In this document: positions 8,375 to 16,786 of the stretch, piece after piece | Position numbering within the stretch: position 1 is the stretch's first letter | Layout of the letters: each line of letters begins with the position of its first letter | Origin: Actinomycetes bacterium | Lineage (GTDB): Bacteria; Actinomycetota; Actinomycetes; Propionibacteriales; Propionibacteriaceae | Reading direction: 5' to 3' | Length of the DNA: 33,170 bases | Assembly: GCA_021803025.1 (NCBI GenBank) | Contig: JAJZQV010000027.1 | Coordinates: 1-33,170, forward strand | Translations under genes and position numbers: made by a program | Notes under the pieces: model-generated | Seen by the model: only the letters and a program-made list of their open reading frames with translations | Databases searched by the model: none | What the model was told of the DNA's origin: nothing

Positions 8375-9160
8375 ATGACGACTGACGAGATCCTCGACCT
8401 GCTTCGGGAGGTCGCGGCGGACGTCATCACACCTCGGTTCCGAGCGCTCGCCGCCGGTGAGATCGACGAGAAGACGCCCGGTGACTATGTCACGGTCGCC
8501 GACCGGGAGGCCGAGGTCGCGATCACCGCGCGGATCCACGCCGAGTACCCGGACGCGCTCGTGGTCGGCGAGGAGGCGTCCTTCACCGACCCGGGCCTCA
8601 TGGCGGCGCTCCCGGGAGCCGAGCACTCGTTCGTGGTGGACCCGGTCGACGGCACGCGCAACTTCGTCCAGGGGAACCCGGACCACGCGGTGATGCTCGC
8701 CGAGCTGAGACGCGGCGTCGTGATCCGCGGCTGGATCTGGCAGCCCGAACACGAGACGGCCTTCGTCGCCGAGCGCGGCGCCGGCGTCACCCGCAACGGC
8801 TCAGCGCTCGCGGCGATCCCTCGCCAAGGCACCCCGCGGGTGGAGTCGTCGTCACGCCGGGCGCTCGGCGCGCTCGCCGGCCGTACGGACTGGCCTGTCG
8901 CCCGCACGAGGTTCTGCTGCGGCGTCGACTACCCCCGCCTGCTCGTGGGAGAGCTCGACGCCCTGCTCTACGCGCTGCCGAAGCCGTGGGACCACGCTGC
9001 CGCATCCCTCATGCTCGACGAGGTCGGGGGCGTGACCCGGCTGCTCGACGGCACGACGTACGTGCCGGGCCGGCCGATGGGGGTCCTCCTTGCCAGCGCC
9101 ACCCCGGCGGTGTGGAGCACAGTCGACGCGGCCATCGCGACGGAGCCCGTACGCCGGTGA
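8375..9160 (+). CDS. Inositol monophosphatase family protein
   Basis: Mg2+-dependent phosphomonoesterase of the IMPase/FIG superfamily, 261 residues. The metal-binding residues are visible in order: D43 in VTVADREAE, E66-E67 in VVGEEAS, and D89-P-V-D92-G-T-R-N-F (signature 1). The C-terminal signature 2 is KPWDHAAASLMLDEVGG. The substrate could be inositol-1-phosphate, histidinol phosphate or another sugar phosphate; these subfamilies cannot be separated by eye, and no his or inositol gene is adjacent. ATG 8375 is preceded by AGGAG at 8365-8369. It overlaps no neighbour and ends 113 bp before the convergent MBL-fold gene. Confidence 0.9.
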   Translation: MTTDEILDLLREVAADVITPRFRALAAGEIDEKTPGDYVTVADREAEVAITARIHAEYPDALVVGEEASFTDPGLMAALPGAEHSFVVDPVDGTRNFVQGNPDHAVMLAELRRGVVIRGWIWQPEHETAFVAERGAGVTRNGSALAAIPRQGTPRVESSSRRALGALAGRTDWPVARTRFCCGVDYPRLLVGELDALLYALPKPWDHAAASLMLDEVGGVTRLLDGTTYVPGRPMGVLLASATPAVWSTVDAAIATEPVRR

Positions 9161-9218
9161 CCCTCGTACGTGGTCGGCGTCGTGCGGCTCGTACCGGCCG
9201 GGCACGTCGTCGCGCTCG

Positions 9219-9277
9219 CTGACGCCGCGGAGTCCCTCCTCGGCCCCCTCCCGGGAGCGGCGCCGCTGAGGCGTCAG
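9219..9277. terminator. Possible bidirectional hairpin between convergent genes
   Basis: CTGACGCC at 9219-9226 is perfectly complementary to GGCGTCAG at 9270-9277, which overlaps the stop of the MBL-fold gene. The intervening 43 nt are GC-rich and can form further stems. There is no T-run. Position between convergent genes suggests a role in termination; weak evidence. Confidence 0.25.
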
Positions 9278-10143
9278 GCGCGAGGTACGGCCTGGATCGG
9301 CAGGGTCCGTACCGAGGGCGTGACGCCTGCCGCGGCGAGCTCCGCGTAGGCACGTCCGATGGCTCGACGCGCCCACGTCTCGTCCCAGGGCCACTGGAGC
9401 TCGGGATGGTCGTACGCATCCTCCTCGGCGACGCCCTGGCCGACGAGCCACTCGCACTGGCCGTAGATCGCGTCGAGCCCTGTCCCCTCCCAGGAGATGA
9501 AGTGGGCGTCCACGCTGTCCCCGTGCCCGGGGACGACGATGGTGTCGGGCTTGCACAGGGTCAGCAGCGACTCCATGACGCGCGGCCAGTTCCTCATCGA
9601 GGTGGTCTCGTCCACCTGCGGCGGGTCGCCCTGCTCGACGAGGTCCCCGGCGAACAGGACGCGCGCCTCCGGCACGAGGACCGCGAGGTCACCGCCGGTG
9701 TGGCCGGGTCCGAAGTGCCCGATCTCCACGTGCAGGCCGCCCAGGTCTCTCGCCGCGATGATGGACACCGGCGCGGACGGCACGCCGATGCGGTCCGGGT
9801 CGAGGCCGTGCTCGATCGCGGTCGTACGACCGTCCTCGCTGCTGAGCGACGCGGCCAGCGACTCGTGGCCGATGCTCTCGACGTCGCCGAACGCCGCAAG
9901 ACCGAACGCGTGGTCCCAGTGGTGGTGGGTGACGACGACGTGACGCAGCGGGGCCTTCGTGACCGTACCCACCGAGTCGCGGAGCGCGGCGCCCTGCTCC
10001 GGGCTCGACCCGGTGTCGACCAGCAGCGCGCTCTCGGTGCCCACGACGAGCCCGCAGTTCACGCTCGCGGGCGCCAGCGTGGTCACGTACACGCCGTCGC
10101 GCACAGGACGCCAGGCGACGGGGGGCTGGTCGGCAGGGCTCAT
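9274..10143 (-). CDS. MBL-fold metallohydrolase
   Basis: Metallo-beta-lactamase-fold hydrolase, 289 residues, probably a cytoplasmic thioesterase or lactonase-type enzyme; no signal peptide. The zinc ligands are all present: HHHWDH at 73-78, H148 in GPGHTGGD, D167 in LFAGDLVEQGDPP, and H207 in VVPGHGD. The motif order is that of glyoxalase II/quinoprotein-relay-like proteins rather than RNase Z or true beta-lactamases. ATG 10143 is chosen because a TAGGTT box lies exactly 7 nt upstream, giving a leaderless transcript; an extension of nine more residues upstream lacks support. It is divergent from hrcA, and the two promoters lie about 50 bp apart. Confidence 0.87.
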   Translation of the reverse strand: MSPADQPPVAWRPVRDGVYVTTLAPASVNCGLVVGTESALLVDTGSSPEQGAALRDSVGTVTKAPLRHVVVTHHHWDHAFGLAAFGDVESIGHESLAASLSSEDGRTTAIEHGLDPDRIGVPSAPVSIIAARDLGGLHVEIGHFGPGHTGGDLAVLVPEARVLFAGDLVEQGDPPQVDETTSMRNWPRVMESLLTLCKPDTIVVPGHGDSVDAHFISWEGTGLDAIYGQCEWLVGQGVAEEDAYDHPELQWPWDETWARRAIGRAYAELAAAGVTPSVRTLPIQAVPRA

Positions 10144-10150
10144 GGCAGAC

Positions 10151-10156
10151 AACCTA
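10151..10156 (-). promoter_or_regulatory. -10 box of predicted leaderless MBL-hydrolase transcript
   Basis: On the - strand TAGGTT lies 7 nt before ATG 10143. Inferred. Confidence 0.55.
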
Positions 10157-10207
10157 CCCAGCCTCGGCAACGCGCGTTCCGTGACGGAAGCGGTGCCTCG
10201 TCGGGGC

Positions 10208-10213
10208 TAGACT
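10208..10213 (+). promoter_or_regulatory. -10 box of the hrcA-dnaJ-rsmE operon
   Basis: TAGACT; its last base is the first base of the CIRCE operator, so HrcA binding would cover the transcription start. Inferred. Confidence 0.6.
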
Positions 10214-10239
10214 TGGCACTCTCCGCAGCAGAGTGCCAG
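10213..10239 (+). promoter_or_regulatory. CIRCE operator (HrcA binding site)
   Basis: TTGGCACTC, a 9-nt spacer, then GAGTGCCAG: the canonical 9-N9-9 geometry of CIRCE (consensus TTAGCACTC-N9-GAGTGCTAA). It overlaps the expected transcription start of hrcA, so this operon is probably repressed by its own first product and induced by heat shock. Confidence 0.88.
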
Positions 10240-10255
10240 CCATGAGGAGGTGGAG

Positions 10256-11263
10256 ATGCTCGACGAGCGCAAGCTTGCGGTCCTGCGGGCCATCATCACC
10301 GACTACGTCGAGAACTCCGAGCCTGTGGGGTCGAAGGCCCTCGTGGAGCGCTACCACCTCGACGTCTCCCCGGCGACCATCCGCAACGACATGGCGACGC
10401 TGGAGGAGGAGGGCTACCTCACCCAGCCGCACACCTCGGCGGGCCGGATCCCCACGGACAAGGGGTACCGCCTGTTCGTCGACCGTCTGGCCACGGTGAA
10501 GCCCCTGTCGCCGGCGGAGAAGCGGGCGATCTCGACGTTCCTGGGCGGGGCCGCGGACCTCGACGACGTCGTGGCACGTACCGTGCGGCTGCTGGCGCAG
10601 ATCACCCAGCAGGTCGCCATCGTCCAGTACCCGGTCGTGTCGACGGCAGTGATCCGTCACCTCGACGTGGTCCGCCTGCACCTCGACCGCGCCCTCGTCC
10701 TCCTCGTCACCTCGACGGGCAGGATCACCCAGGCGTACGTTGAGATCCCGCCCGAGACGCGTGACGACCAGGTCCAGGCAGTGGCCGTACGGGTCGCCTC
10801 CGTCGTGCGCAACATGACCTCGACCCAGGCCGTACGGGCCCTGTCCGGCCTCGCGCCCGAGCCGGGCTCCGACGCGATCCTCGGGATCGTGGTCCAGGCC
10901 GTCACCGCCCTGCTCGGCGCAGACCCCACGACCCGCATCGTCGTGGGCGGTGTCCAGAACCTCGCCCGGTTCGGCGAGGACTTCCACACGGCGATGGAGC
11001 CCGTGCTCGAGGCGCTCGAGGAGCAGGTCGTCCTGCTGCGGCTGCTCGGCGAGGTACGCGACGACGTGACCGTACGCATCGGGCACGAGAACGAGCACGT
11101 GGGCCTGCAGTCGACGTCGGTCGTGGCGAGCGGCTACGGCATGCCGGACGACGCCTGGGCCACCCTCGGGGTCGTGGGCCCCACCCGCATGAACTACCCC
11201 TCGACGATGGCGTCGGTGAGGGCCGTTGCCCGCTACGTTGGCCGTTTCCTGGCTGAAGGATGA
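10256..11263 (+). CDS. hrcA: Heat-inducible transcription repressor HrcA
   Basis: Repressor of the class I heat-shock genes; it binds CIRCE and is kept active by GroEL in known systems. The 335-residue product starts with the typical winged-helix domain (LDERKLAVLRAIITDYVENSEPVGSKALVERY, VSPATIRNDMATLEEEGYL, HTSAGRIPTDKGYR). A GAF-like dimerisation domain follows, with the family's VFVxG-type segment RIVVGGVQNLARF and the C-terminal LGVVGPTRMNYPSTMASVRAVARYVGRFL. I choose ATG 10256 over in-frame GTG 10250 because the strong GAGGAGG at 10244-10250 is then spaced 5 nt. The CIRCE element lies immediately upstream, so autoregulation is expected. dnaJ follows after 7 bp. Confidence 0.96.
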   Translation: MLDERKLAVLRAIITDYVENSEPVGSKALVERYHLDVSPATIRNDMATLEEEGYLTQPHTSAGRIPTDKGYRLFVDRLATVKPLSPAEKRAISTFLGGAADLDDVVARTVRLLAQITQQVAIVQYPVVSTAVIRHLDVVRLHLDRALVLLVTSTGRITQAYVEIPPETRDDQVQAVAVRVASVVRNMTSTQAVRALSGLAPEPGSDAILGIVVQAVTALLGADPTTRIVVGGVQNLARFGEDFHTAMEPVLEALEEQVVLLRLLGEVRDDVTVRIGHENEHVGLQSTSVVASGYGMPDDAWATLGVVGPTRMNYPSTMASVRAVARYVGRFLAEG

Positions 11264-11270
11264 CTGACCT

Positions 11271-12440
11271 GTGACCGACTACTACGAGGTGCTGGGTGTG
11301 CCGCGCGACGCGACGGCGGACCAGATCAAGAAGGCCTACCGCAAGCTCGCCATGCGCTACCACCCGGACGTCGCCTCCGAGCCCGACTCGGCGGAGCGGT
11401 TCAAGCAGATCGGCGAGGCCTACGAGGTCCTCAGCGACGGAGGAAAGCGCGACCTGTACGACCGCGGCGGTGACCCGATGGGCCGCGGCGGCATGGGCGG
11501 CTTCGGCGGGGGAATGGGCGGCTTCGGCGGCACCTTCGACTTCACCAACCTCGTCGACGCGATGTTCGGCGGCGGGACGTCGCGGGGACCGAGGTCCCGG
11601 GTCCAGCGCGGCCAGGACGCGCTCGTACGGCTCCGGCTCACGCTCGCCGAGGCTGCCTTCGGCGTCACGAAGCCGCTCTCCGTGGACACCGCGGTCGTCT
11701 GCCACGTCTGCCACGGGTCCGGCTCCGCCGGCGGGGACCCCGTCACGTGCCGCACGTGCCAGGGCCACGGCGAGATCACGCAGATCCAGCGCTCGTTCAT
11801 CGGCGACATCCGTACGACGCAGCCGTGCCCGACGTGCCGCGGCTATGGCACGACGATCCCCAACCCGTGCGGGGAGTGCTCCGGTGAGGGCCGCGTGCGC
11901 GCCAGCCGCACGATCAACGTGAAGATCCCCGCAGGCGTCTCGACGGGCAACCGCATCCACCTCGAGGCGCAAGGCGAGGTCGGCCCTGGCGGCGGTCCCG
12001 CCGGTGACCTGTACGTCGAGCTCGGGGTACAGGAGCACGATACGTTCACGCGCAAGGGCGACGACCTCGAGGTCGTCGTGAGGCTGCCGATGACCGCGGC
12101 AGCGCTCGGTACGTCGATGACGCTCCCGACCCTCGAGGCGGAGCGGGACGACAAGCCGCTCGAGGAGCAGTCGGTGCTCATCGAGGTGCCTGCCGGGACG
12201 CAGTCCGGGACGCGGATCATCGTGAAGGACCGCGGCGTGCCGCGCCTGCGGGGGTCCGGCCGCGGCGACCTCGGCGTCACCGTGCTGGTCCAGACGCCCA
12301 CGAGGCTCAACGAGGAGCAGAGCGCCCTGCTGCGCCAGCTCGCCGAGCTGCGCGGCGAGACGTCGCCCGAGGCGCACGTCCACAGCCGCGCGGGCTCGAA
12401 GGGCCTCATCAACTGGCTCAAAGAGACGTTCAGCGGGTGA
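11271..12440 (+). CDS. dnaJ: Chaperone protein DnaJ (type I, DnaJ2)
   Basis: Hsp40 co-chaperone that stimulates DnaK ATPase and holds unfolded clients; 389 residues. The J-domain occupies about residues 1-70, with the HPD triad at 31-33. A short Gly/Phe linker rich in GGMGGFGG follows. Next come four CXXCXGXG zinc repeats (CHVCHGSG from C144, [24 protein letters not shown]), ending near residue 210, and the two C-terminal substrate-binding beta domains. The start is GTG 11271, seven bases after the hrcA stop, with GAAGGA upstream. Actinobacteria usually carry DnaJ1 with dnaK-grpE and DnaJ2 with hrcA; this is the latter. Co-transcription with hrcA puts it under CIRCE control. Confidence 0.96.
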   Translation: MTDYYEVLGVPRDATADQIKKAYRKLAMRYHPDVASEPDSAERFKQIGEAYEVLSDGGKRDLYDRGGDPMGRGGMGGFGGGMGGFGGTFDFTNLVDAMFGGGTSRGPRSRVQRGQDALVRLRLTLAEAAFGVTKPLSVDTAVVCHVCHGSGSAGGDPVTCRTCQGHGEITQIQRSFIGDIRTTQPCPTCRGYGTTIPNPCGECSGEGRVRASRTINVKIPAGVSTGNRIHLEAQGEVGPGGGPAGDLYVELGVQEHDTFTRKGDDLEVVVRLPMTAAALGTSMTLPTLEAERDDKPLEEQSVLIEVPAGTQSGTRIIVKDRGVPRLRGSGRGDLGVTVLVQTPTRLNEEQSALLRQLAELRGETSPEAHVHSRAGSKGLINWLKETFSG

Positions 12441-13189
12441 GCGACGGGTTCTTCGTCGCCGTCCTGGACGCCGGGGTCCGCGTCGGCTCCCTCGTGACAC
12501 TGGACGGCCCGGAGGGCCGGCACGCGGCCGTCGTCCGCCGGATCGGCGTCGGCGAGAGCGTGACCGTGACGAACGGCGAGGGACTCGGCGTCAGCGGGCC
12601 TGTCGTGGCCGTGCGCAAGGACGGGTTGGACCTCGAGGTGGCCGAGCTCCTCGAGTCCGTTCCGTCCCGGCCGCGCGTCGTGTGCGTCCAGGCCCTGCCC
12701 AAGAACGAGCGTGCCGAGCAGGCGGTGGACCTGCTCACCGAGATCGGCGTGGACGAGATCGTGCCCTGGCAGGCGGCACGTTCCATCGTGCGCTGGTCGG
12801 GGGAGCGGGGCGACAAGGCGCTCGCCAAGTGGCGGTCGGTCGCGCGGGAGGCCGCCAAGCAGTCCCGCCGGCTGACCGTCCCGGTCATCGCGCCCCTCGC
12901 CACGACGGCACAGGTGGCTGTACGGCTGGCGGCCACGCCCGCCGCGTACGTGCTCCACGAGGGCGCGACCCTTCGCGTAGCCGCCGTCCGCCCGCCCCGT
13001 TCCGAGATCGTCCTCGTGGTGGGCCCCGAGGGCGGGATCGCCCCGGACGAGCTGGCCGCCTTCGAGGCGGCAGGCGCGACGACTGTACTCATCGCCGACA
13101 CGGTCCTGCGGTCGGTGACCGCCGGCGCCGTCGCGGTGGCCCAGCTGCGGCTGCTGGCCGCGCTCGCCTCCGAGGGGGACGACGCGTGA
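12437..13189 (+). CDS. rsmE: 16S rRNA (uracil(1498)-N(3))-methyltransferase RsmE
   Basis: SAM-dependent SPOUT-class methyltransferase modifying U1498 of 16S rRNA in the decoding region; 250 residues. The N-terminal PUA-like part contains [26 protein letters not shown]. The SPOUT core includes [32 protein letters not shown], the [15 protein letters not shown] helix, the SAM-loop [13 protein letters not shown], and the knot segment [18 protein letters not shown], which in other RsmE proteins reads LGxRILRxETA, so the T/E pair is slightly divergent here. Start GTG 12437 overlaps the dnaJ stop by 4 bp (GTGA), indicating translational coupling. It is the last intact gene of the hrcA operon. Confidence 0.94.
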   Translation: MSDGFFVAVLDAGVRVGSLVTLDGPEGRHAAVVRRIGVGESVTVTNGEGLGVSGPVVAVRKDGLDLEVAELLESVPSRPRVVCVQALPKNERAEQAVDLLTEIGVDEIVPWQAARSIVRWSGERGDKALAKWRSVAREAAKQSRRLTVPVIAPLATTAQVAVRLAATPAAYVLHEGATLRVAAVRPPRSEIVLVVGPEGGIAPDELAAFEAAGATTVLIADTVLRSVTAGAVAVAQLRLLAALASEGDDA

Positions 13190-13215
13190 GCTTCACGTAC
13201 GAGTACACGCGGGCC

Positions 13216-15006
13216 TCAGCGGCCGAGGAACGGCAGCCGGTAGCTCGTGGTCGTCCGCGCCAAGTTCGCGTTGAGCTGCGGGTCGCGGGCGACGACCTCG
13301 GACCACCTCGACCGAAAGAGGTCGGCGGCGGCGAACAGCTCGGTCCAGTCCCGGCCCGGTGCGATCGTCCTCGACTCGTGGTGCAGCAGCCGCGCGTCCG
13401 GCGTGTACACGTTGCGGTAGCCCAGGGCCCCGATCCGCAGGCACAGGTCGACGTCGTTGAACGTGATGCGCAGCTGCGGGTCGAAGCCTCCCACCTCGTC
13501 GTACGTGGCCTTCCGGACCGCGATGCAGGCGGCCGTCACGGCGGTGGTGGCGCGACGGGTCCACAGCATGAGCTCCTGGGTCCTTGACAGGCGCCGGTCG
13601 AGCCGGAGGCCGGCGAGGCTGTTGCCCGCGACCGTCTTGATGCCGAGCCCGATGCCGGCGTGCTGCACGGTCCGGCGGTCCGGGTACAGCAGGAGGCAGC
13701 CGACCACGCCCACCTCCGGGCGCTGGGCCTCGCCGACGAGCACATCGAGCCACGACGGCTCCAGCACCTCGGTGTCGTTGTTGAGCATGACGAGGATCTC
13801 GCCGCGGGCCTCCGCCGCGCCGGCGTTGCAGCTCCGCGCGTACGAGAACGGCTGCTCGGGCCAGCCGACGACCCGGAAGGACGCGTGGCGACGCGCCACG
13901 TCCTCGTACCAGCCCAGGACCTCGGGATCGTCACTGCCCGTGTCGACGAGGACGACCTCGAACGACGGGTACGAGGTCGATGCGTAGACCGAGTCGACGC
14001 AGCGCCGTACGACGTCGTAGGCGTTCTTGCTGGGGATGACGATGGAGACGAGCGGCCGGCCCGTCACCGGGTAGCGGATGCTCCACGTGCCCGGCAGCCG
14101 TCCCGGCGCGACCGTACAGGCGGGCGTGCCCTCGGCGGCGAGCGCAGACCTCAGGACCTTGACGGCGGTCGCGTCAGGAACCGCGGGCGCTCCGGCCACT
14201 CGACCAGCCACGATGCCGTCGGAATGCGCCACCGTGGCTCCTCCGCGGGTGAGCCGCAGCTGCAGGTCCCACAGCTCACCGCCGGGGAGGTCGCGCAGGC
14301 CTCCGGCGGCGCGGACGAGGGACGTACGGAACCACGTGACGCTGCCCAGGTACGGCAGGGAGTGGAGCAGCTCCGGGTTCCATCCCGGGGTGAAGAACGG
14401 CTCGCTCCGCGCGGCATGCTCGACGCCCCGGCGGTCGACGGTCAGCTCGCACACGTCGTCGCCGCCGTACACGAGGTCGGCGTCCGGTGACCGCAGCGTC
14501 GCGACGGCGAGGGTGGCGAGGGAGTCGGGGTACAGGACGTCGTCCGGTCCCACGACGACGAGGAAGTCGCCCTCGAGACCCGGCAGGGCCGCGTTCACGC
14601 GGGAGGCGAGGGTCGAGCCCTCGCTGACGAGGACGCGGTGGCGGCGGCCGGAAGGCAGCTGGGGTGGTGTCGGGGTGTCGCTGAGGACCGTGAGGTCCCA
14701 GCTCTCGTACGTCTGGGCCAGGACGCGGGCCAAGGCCCGCCCCGCGGCTTGCGGGGTCTGGCCGGCAACGTCCAGGACGACGCTGACGCTCGGCGGCCGC
14801 TGCGACGCGTCGAGGGCGAGCGCCTCCCGTGCCCGCATCCTGAGCCAGTCGCGGTAGGCGAGGTGCTGGGCCGTGCCGGAGTTGAGGACGCTGAAGTACG
14901 CGGACCGCGCGACGCGGCCGACGCCCGGAGCCTTGTCCAGACCCTTGCGGGCCGAAGACTTCGCGCCCTTCGTGATCCGACCCACGAGGTCCTGGCGATC
15001 CGGCAC
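13216..15006 (-). CDS. Two-domain family 2 glycosyltransferase
   Basis: Predicted cytoplasmic GT2 enzyme for cell-surface polysaccharide or glycan assembly, 596 residues. The first third holds a degenerate GT-A domain (VSVVLDVAGQTPQAAGRALARVLAQTYESWDLTVLSD, then VVVGPDDVLYPDSLATL and ADLVYGGDDV). The second half holds a complete one: LVSIVIPSKNAYDVVRRCVDSVYAST, FEVVLVDTGSDD, nucleotide/metal motif MLNNDTEVLEP, and the acceptor-side EVGGFDPQLRITFNDVDLCLRIGALGYRNVYTPDARLLHHES. Only the second domain looks catalytically intact. GTG 15006 is chosen because a TAGAGT box lies 7 nt upstream; another in-frame GTG at 15015 would overlap that box. No other cell-wall gene is adjacent, so the acceptor is unknown. 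It is convergent with rsmE (26-bp gap). Confidence 0.87.
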   Translation of the reverse strand: MPDRQDLVGRITKGAKSSARKGLDKAPGVGRVARSAYFSVLNSGTAQHLAYRDWLRMRAREALALDASQRPPSVSVVLDVAGQTPQAAGRALARVLAQTYESWDLTVLSDTPTPPQLPSGRRHRVLVSEGSTLASRVNAALPGLEGDFLVVVGPDDVLYPDSLATLAVATLRSPDADLVYGGDDVCELTVDRRGVEHAARSEPFFTPGWNPELLHSLPYLGSVTWFRTSLVRAAGGLRDLPGGELWDLQLRLTRGGATVAHSDGIVAGRVAGAPAVPDATAVKVLRSALAAEGTPACTVAPGRLPGTWSIRYPVTGRPLVSIVIPSKNAYDVVRRCVDSVYASTSYPSFEVVLVDTGSDDPEVLGWYEDVARRHASFRVVGWPEQPFSYARSCNAGAAEARGEILVMLNNDTEVLEPSWLDVLVGEAQRPEVGVVGCLLLYPDRRTVQHAGIGLGIKTVAGNSLAGLRLDRRLSRTQELMLWTRRATTAVTAACIAVRKATYDEVGGFDPQLRITFNDVDLCLRIGALGYRNVYTPDARLLHHESRTIAPGRDWTELFAAADLFRSRWSEVVARDPQLNANLARTTTSYRLPFLGR

Positions 15007-15013
15007 GGCGGCC

Positions 15014-15019
15014 ACTCTA
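15014..15019 (-). promoter_or_regulatory. -10 box of predicted leaderless glycosyltransferase transcript
   Basis: On the - strand TAGAGT lies 7 nt before GTG 15006. Inferred. Confidence 0.5.
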
Positions 15020-15081
15020 TCGGCCGGGCCCGACCCGGCCGGGTCCGAACGGGGCTCGGAGGGGTCGCGCGGTCTCCGGCG

Positions 15082-15120
15082 CCGGCAGAGTCAGGCCGGC
15101 TCAAGAGCGGACTCTGCCGG
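15082..15120. terminator. Inverted repeat, possible terminator of a - strand small ORF
   Basis: CCGGCAGAGTC at 15082-15092 and GACTCTGCCGG at 15110-15120 form a perfect 11-bp stem around a 17-nt loop. The stem overlaps the stop codon of the candidate 34-codon ORF ending at 15091. There is no T-tract, so it may be a non-canonical terminator or an RNA structural element. Confidence 0.35.
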
Positions 15121-15195
15121 TACGGCCGAGCCGGGCATGGGGTAGCCCTCGTAGCGACGGACCACCGGGATCACGCGCAGGGTGACGGGCAGCAT
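15091..15195 (-). CDS. Possible 34-residue small protein
   Basis: Unrecognised small ORF reading MLPVTLRVIPVVRRYEGYPM followed by 14 more residues. It lies in the 250-bp gap between the divergent glycosyltransferase and DUF5709 genes. In favour: ATG 15195 has a GAGG 6 nt upstream, a TAGGGT -10-like box lies 10 nt before the ATG (15206-15211), and an 11-bp hairpin overlaps its stop codon. Against: it is short, I recognise no family, and GC-rich DNA yields many such ORFs. Confidence 0.3.
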   Translation of the reverse strand: MLPVTLRVIPVVRRYEGYPMPGSAVPAESALEPA

Positions 15196-15262
15196 GGCGA
15201 CCTCGACCCTAGAAGGCCGTCGGGTACCTGTGCGTGTCGGCGGTTCGTGGCAGGATCGATCT

Positions 15263-15706
15263 ATGGATACCGAAGCTGACTTCATGCCGGACGAATCGGA
15301 GCAGCTCGACCAGCTACAGGCCGACGAGACGCTCGTCGACCGTGGCGTCGCCGACGTGCTCGACGAGGGGTACACCACGCCTGAGCACTGGTCGGTCGCC
15401 GAGGGCTTCGGGAACACGCCCGCCGAGATGCATCAGGGCGAGAGTCTCGACCAGAAGCTCGCCGCAGAGGTCCCCGACGTCACCGACACGGGCGACGACA
15501 CGAGCTGGCGCGACGACCCCGAGGAGGACCGCGAGGTCGGCAACCGTCGTGCAGGTCGGCTCGTCGACGCCAACCATGGGTACGACAGCGAGGACGAGGA
15601 GAGCGACACGATCGGCGAGGACGTCGGCATCGACGGCGGCGCTGCATGCGCCGAGGAGGCCGCCATGCACATCATCGACCCCAGCGAGGACGAGAACGTT
15701 GACTGA
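15263..15706 (+). CDS. DUF5709 domain-containing acidic protein
   Basis: Small actinobacterial protein of unknown function, 147 residues and strongly acidic. Family-like features are EQLDQLQADETLVDRGVADVLDEGYTTPEHWSVAEGFGNTPAEMHQGESLDQKLAAEVPD, then a D/E-rich stretch ending in RRAGRLVDANHG. The C-terminal part GIDGGAACAEEAAMHIIDPSED is also characteristic of DUF5709 proteins. There is no signal peptide or membrane segment. I chose ATG 15263, which lies 6 nt after CAGGAT, a degenerate -10; the upstream in-frame extension reads as non-conserved. The gene overlaps the start of the downstream iminopeptidase by 8 bp. No function can be given. Confidence 0.8.
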   Translation: MDTEADFMPDESEQLDQLQADETLVDRGVADVLDEGYTTPEHWSVAEGFGNTPAEMHQGESLDQKLAAEVPDVTDTGDDTSWRDDPEEDREVGNRRAGRLVDANHGYDSEDEESDTIGEDVGIDGGAACAEEAAMHIIDPSEDENVD

Positions 15707-16751
15707 CCCCCACGATCACGCGGGTACCGAAGCCGCCCTGTACCCGCCGATCGAGCCGTACGAGTCCGGCATGCTCGACGTGGGAGACGGACACCGCCTG
15801 TACTGGGAGCAGTGCGGCCGTCCTGACGGAAAGCCCGTCGTGGTGCTCCACGGGGGCCCGGGCGGGGCCTGCAGCGCCACGATGCGGCGCTACTTCGACC
15901 CGGAGAAGTACCGGGTCGTCCTGTTCGACCAGCGCATGTGCGGGCGGTCCACCCCGCACGCCTCCCAGCCCGATGCCGACCTCAGCGCGAACACGACGTG
16001 GAAGCTCGTGGAAGACATCGAGACCCTCCGGACCACGCTCGGTATCGAGCGCTGGCAGGTGTGGGGCGGCTCGTGGGGCAGCGCTCTCGCGCTCTCGTAC
16101 GCCGAGGCGCACCCCGAACGCGTCACCGAGCTCGTCCTTCGCGGCATCTTCATGCTGCGGCGCTGGGAGCTGGACTGGTTCTACAACGGCCCCGCGGGCC
16201 TGGTCCGTCCCGACTGGTGGTCGGTCTTCGAGGAGCCGCTGCGCGGTGAAGCACGTAGCCACCTGCACATCGGGACGCCGGGGAACGACAACATCTCCCG
16301 CTACCACGAGCTCCTGTTCGACCCCGACCCCGCGGTGCACGTGCCTGCGGGCATCGCGTGGACGACGTGGGAGAACGCGACCGTGAAGCTGGTCACCGAC
16401 CCGACCATCGTGGCCGCGGGGCAGGACCCGGCGTACGCGGTCGCCTTCGCCCGCATCGAGAACCACTACTTCACGCACGCCGGCTTCTTCCGCCCCGACC
16501 AGCTGCTCGAGGACGTGGGGAGGATCCGCCACATCCCGGCCGTCATCGTCCACGGCCAGTACGACCTGTGCTGCCCGGTGCGCAACGCGTACGACCTGGC
16601 CGCCGCGTGGCCGGAGGCAGACCTGCACGTCGTGCTGGCCGGGCATGCATCCACCGAGCCGGCCATCGCCGCCGAGCTCGTCGCCGCGACGGACCGCTTC
16701 GCCGAGGCGTCCGACCGCAACTCACGTGCCACCCTGGGCACGCACGCCTAG
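15699..16751 (+). CDS. pip: Proline iminopeptidase (alpha/beta hydrolase, S33)
   Basis: Cytosolic exopeptidase releasing N-terminal proline from peptides; 350 residues. Alpha/beta-hydrolase landmarks are the oxyanion-hole motif HGGPGGAC (51-58), the nucleophile elbow GGSWG with S125, the aspartate in IVHGQYDLCCPV and the histidine in LAGHAS near the C-terminus. The FDQRMCGRS segment corresponds to the usual DQRG(S/C)GRS, with Met replacing the first Gly. Typical Pip blocks ELVLRGIF, ENHYF and WTTWE are present. TTG 15699 gives MTDPHDHAG and overlaps the DUF5709 stop, with GAGGA at 15686-15690 as Shine-Dalgarno, so it is probably translationally coupled. No other methionine-type start precedes the conserved YPPIEPYESGML. 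Confidence 0.91.
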   Translation: MTDPHDHAGTEAALYPPIEPYESGMLDVGDGHRLYWEQCGRPDGKPVVVLHGGPGGACSATMRRYFDPEKYRVVLFDQRMCGRSTPHASQPDADLSANTTWKLVEDIETLRTTLGIERWQVWGGSWGSALALSYAEAHPERVTELVLRGIFMLRRWELDWFYNGPAGLVRPDWWSVFEEPLRGEARSHLHIGTPGNDNISRYHELLFDPDPAVHVPAGIAWTTWENATVKLVTDPTIVAAGQDPAYAVAFARIENHYFTHAGFFRPDQLLEDVGRIRHIPAVIVHGQYDLCCPVRNAYDLAAAWPEADLHVVLAGHASTEPAIAAELVAATDRFAEASDRNSRATLGTHA

Positions 16752-16754
16752 GAT
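16749..16754 (+). promoter_or_regulatory. Candidate -10 box for phoH
   Basis: TAGGAT overlaps the stop codon of the iminopeptidase. Transcription would start near 16762, upstream of the purine-rich Shine-Dalgarno of phoH. Inferred. Confidence 0.5.
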
Positions 16755-16786
16755 GTACTCCTCGCACGACCCGGAGAGGGAGAACC

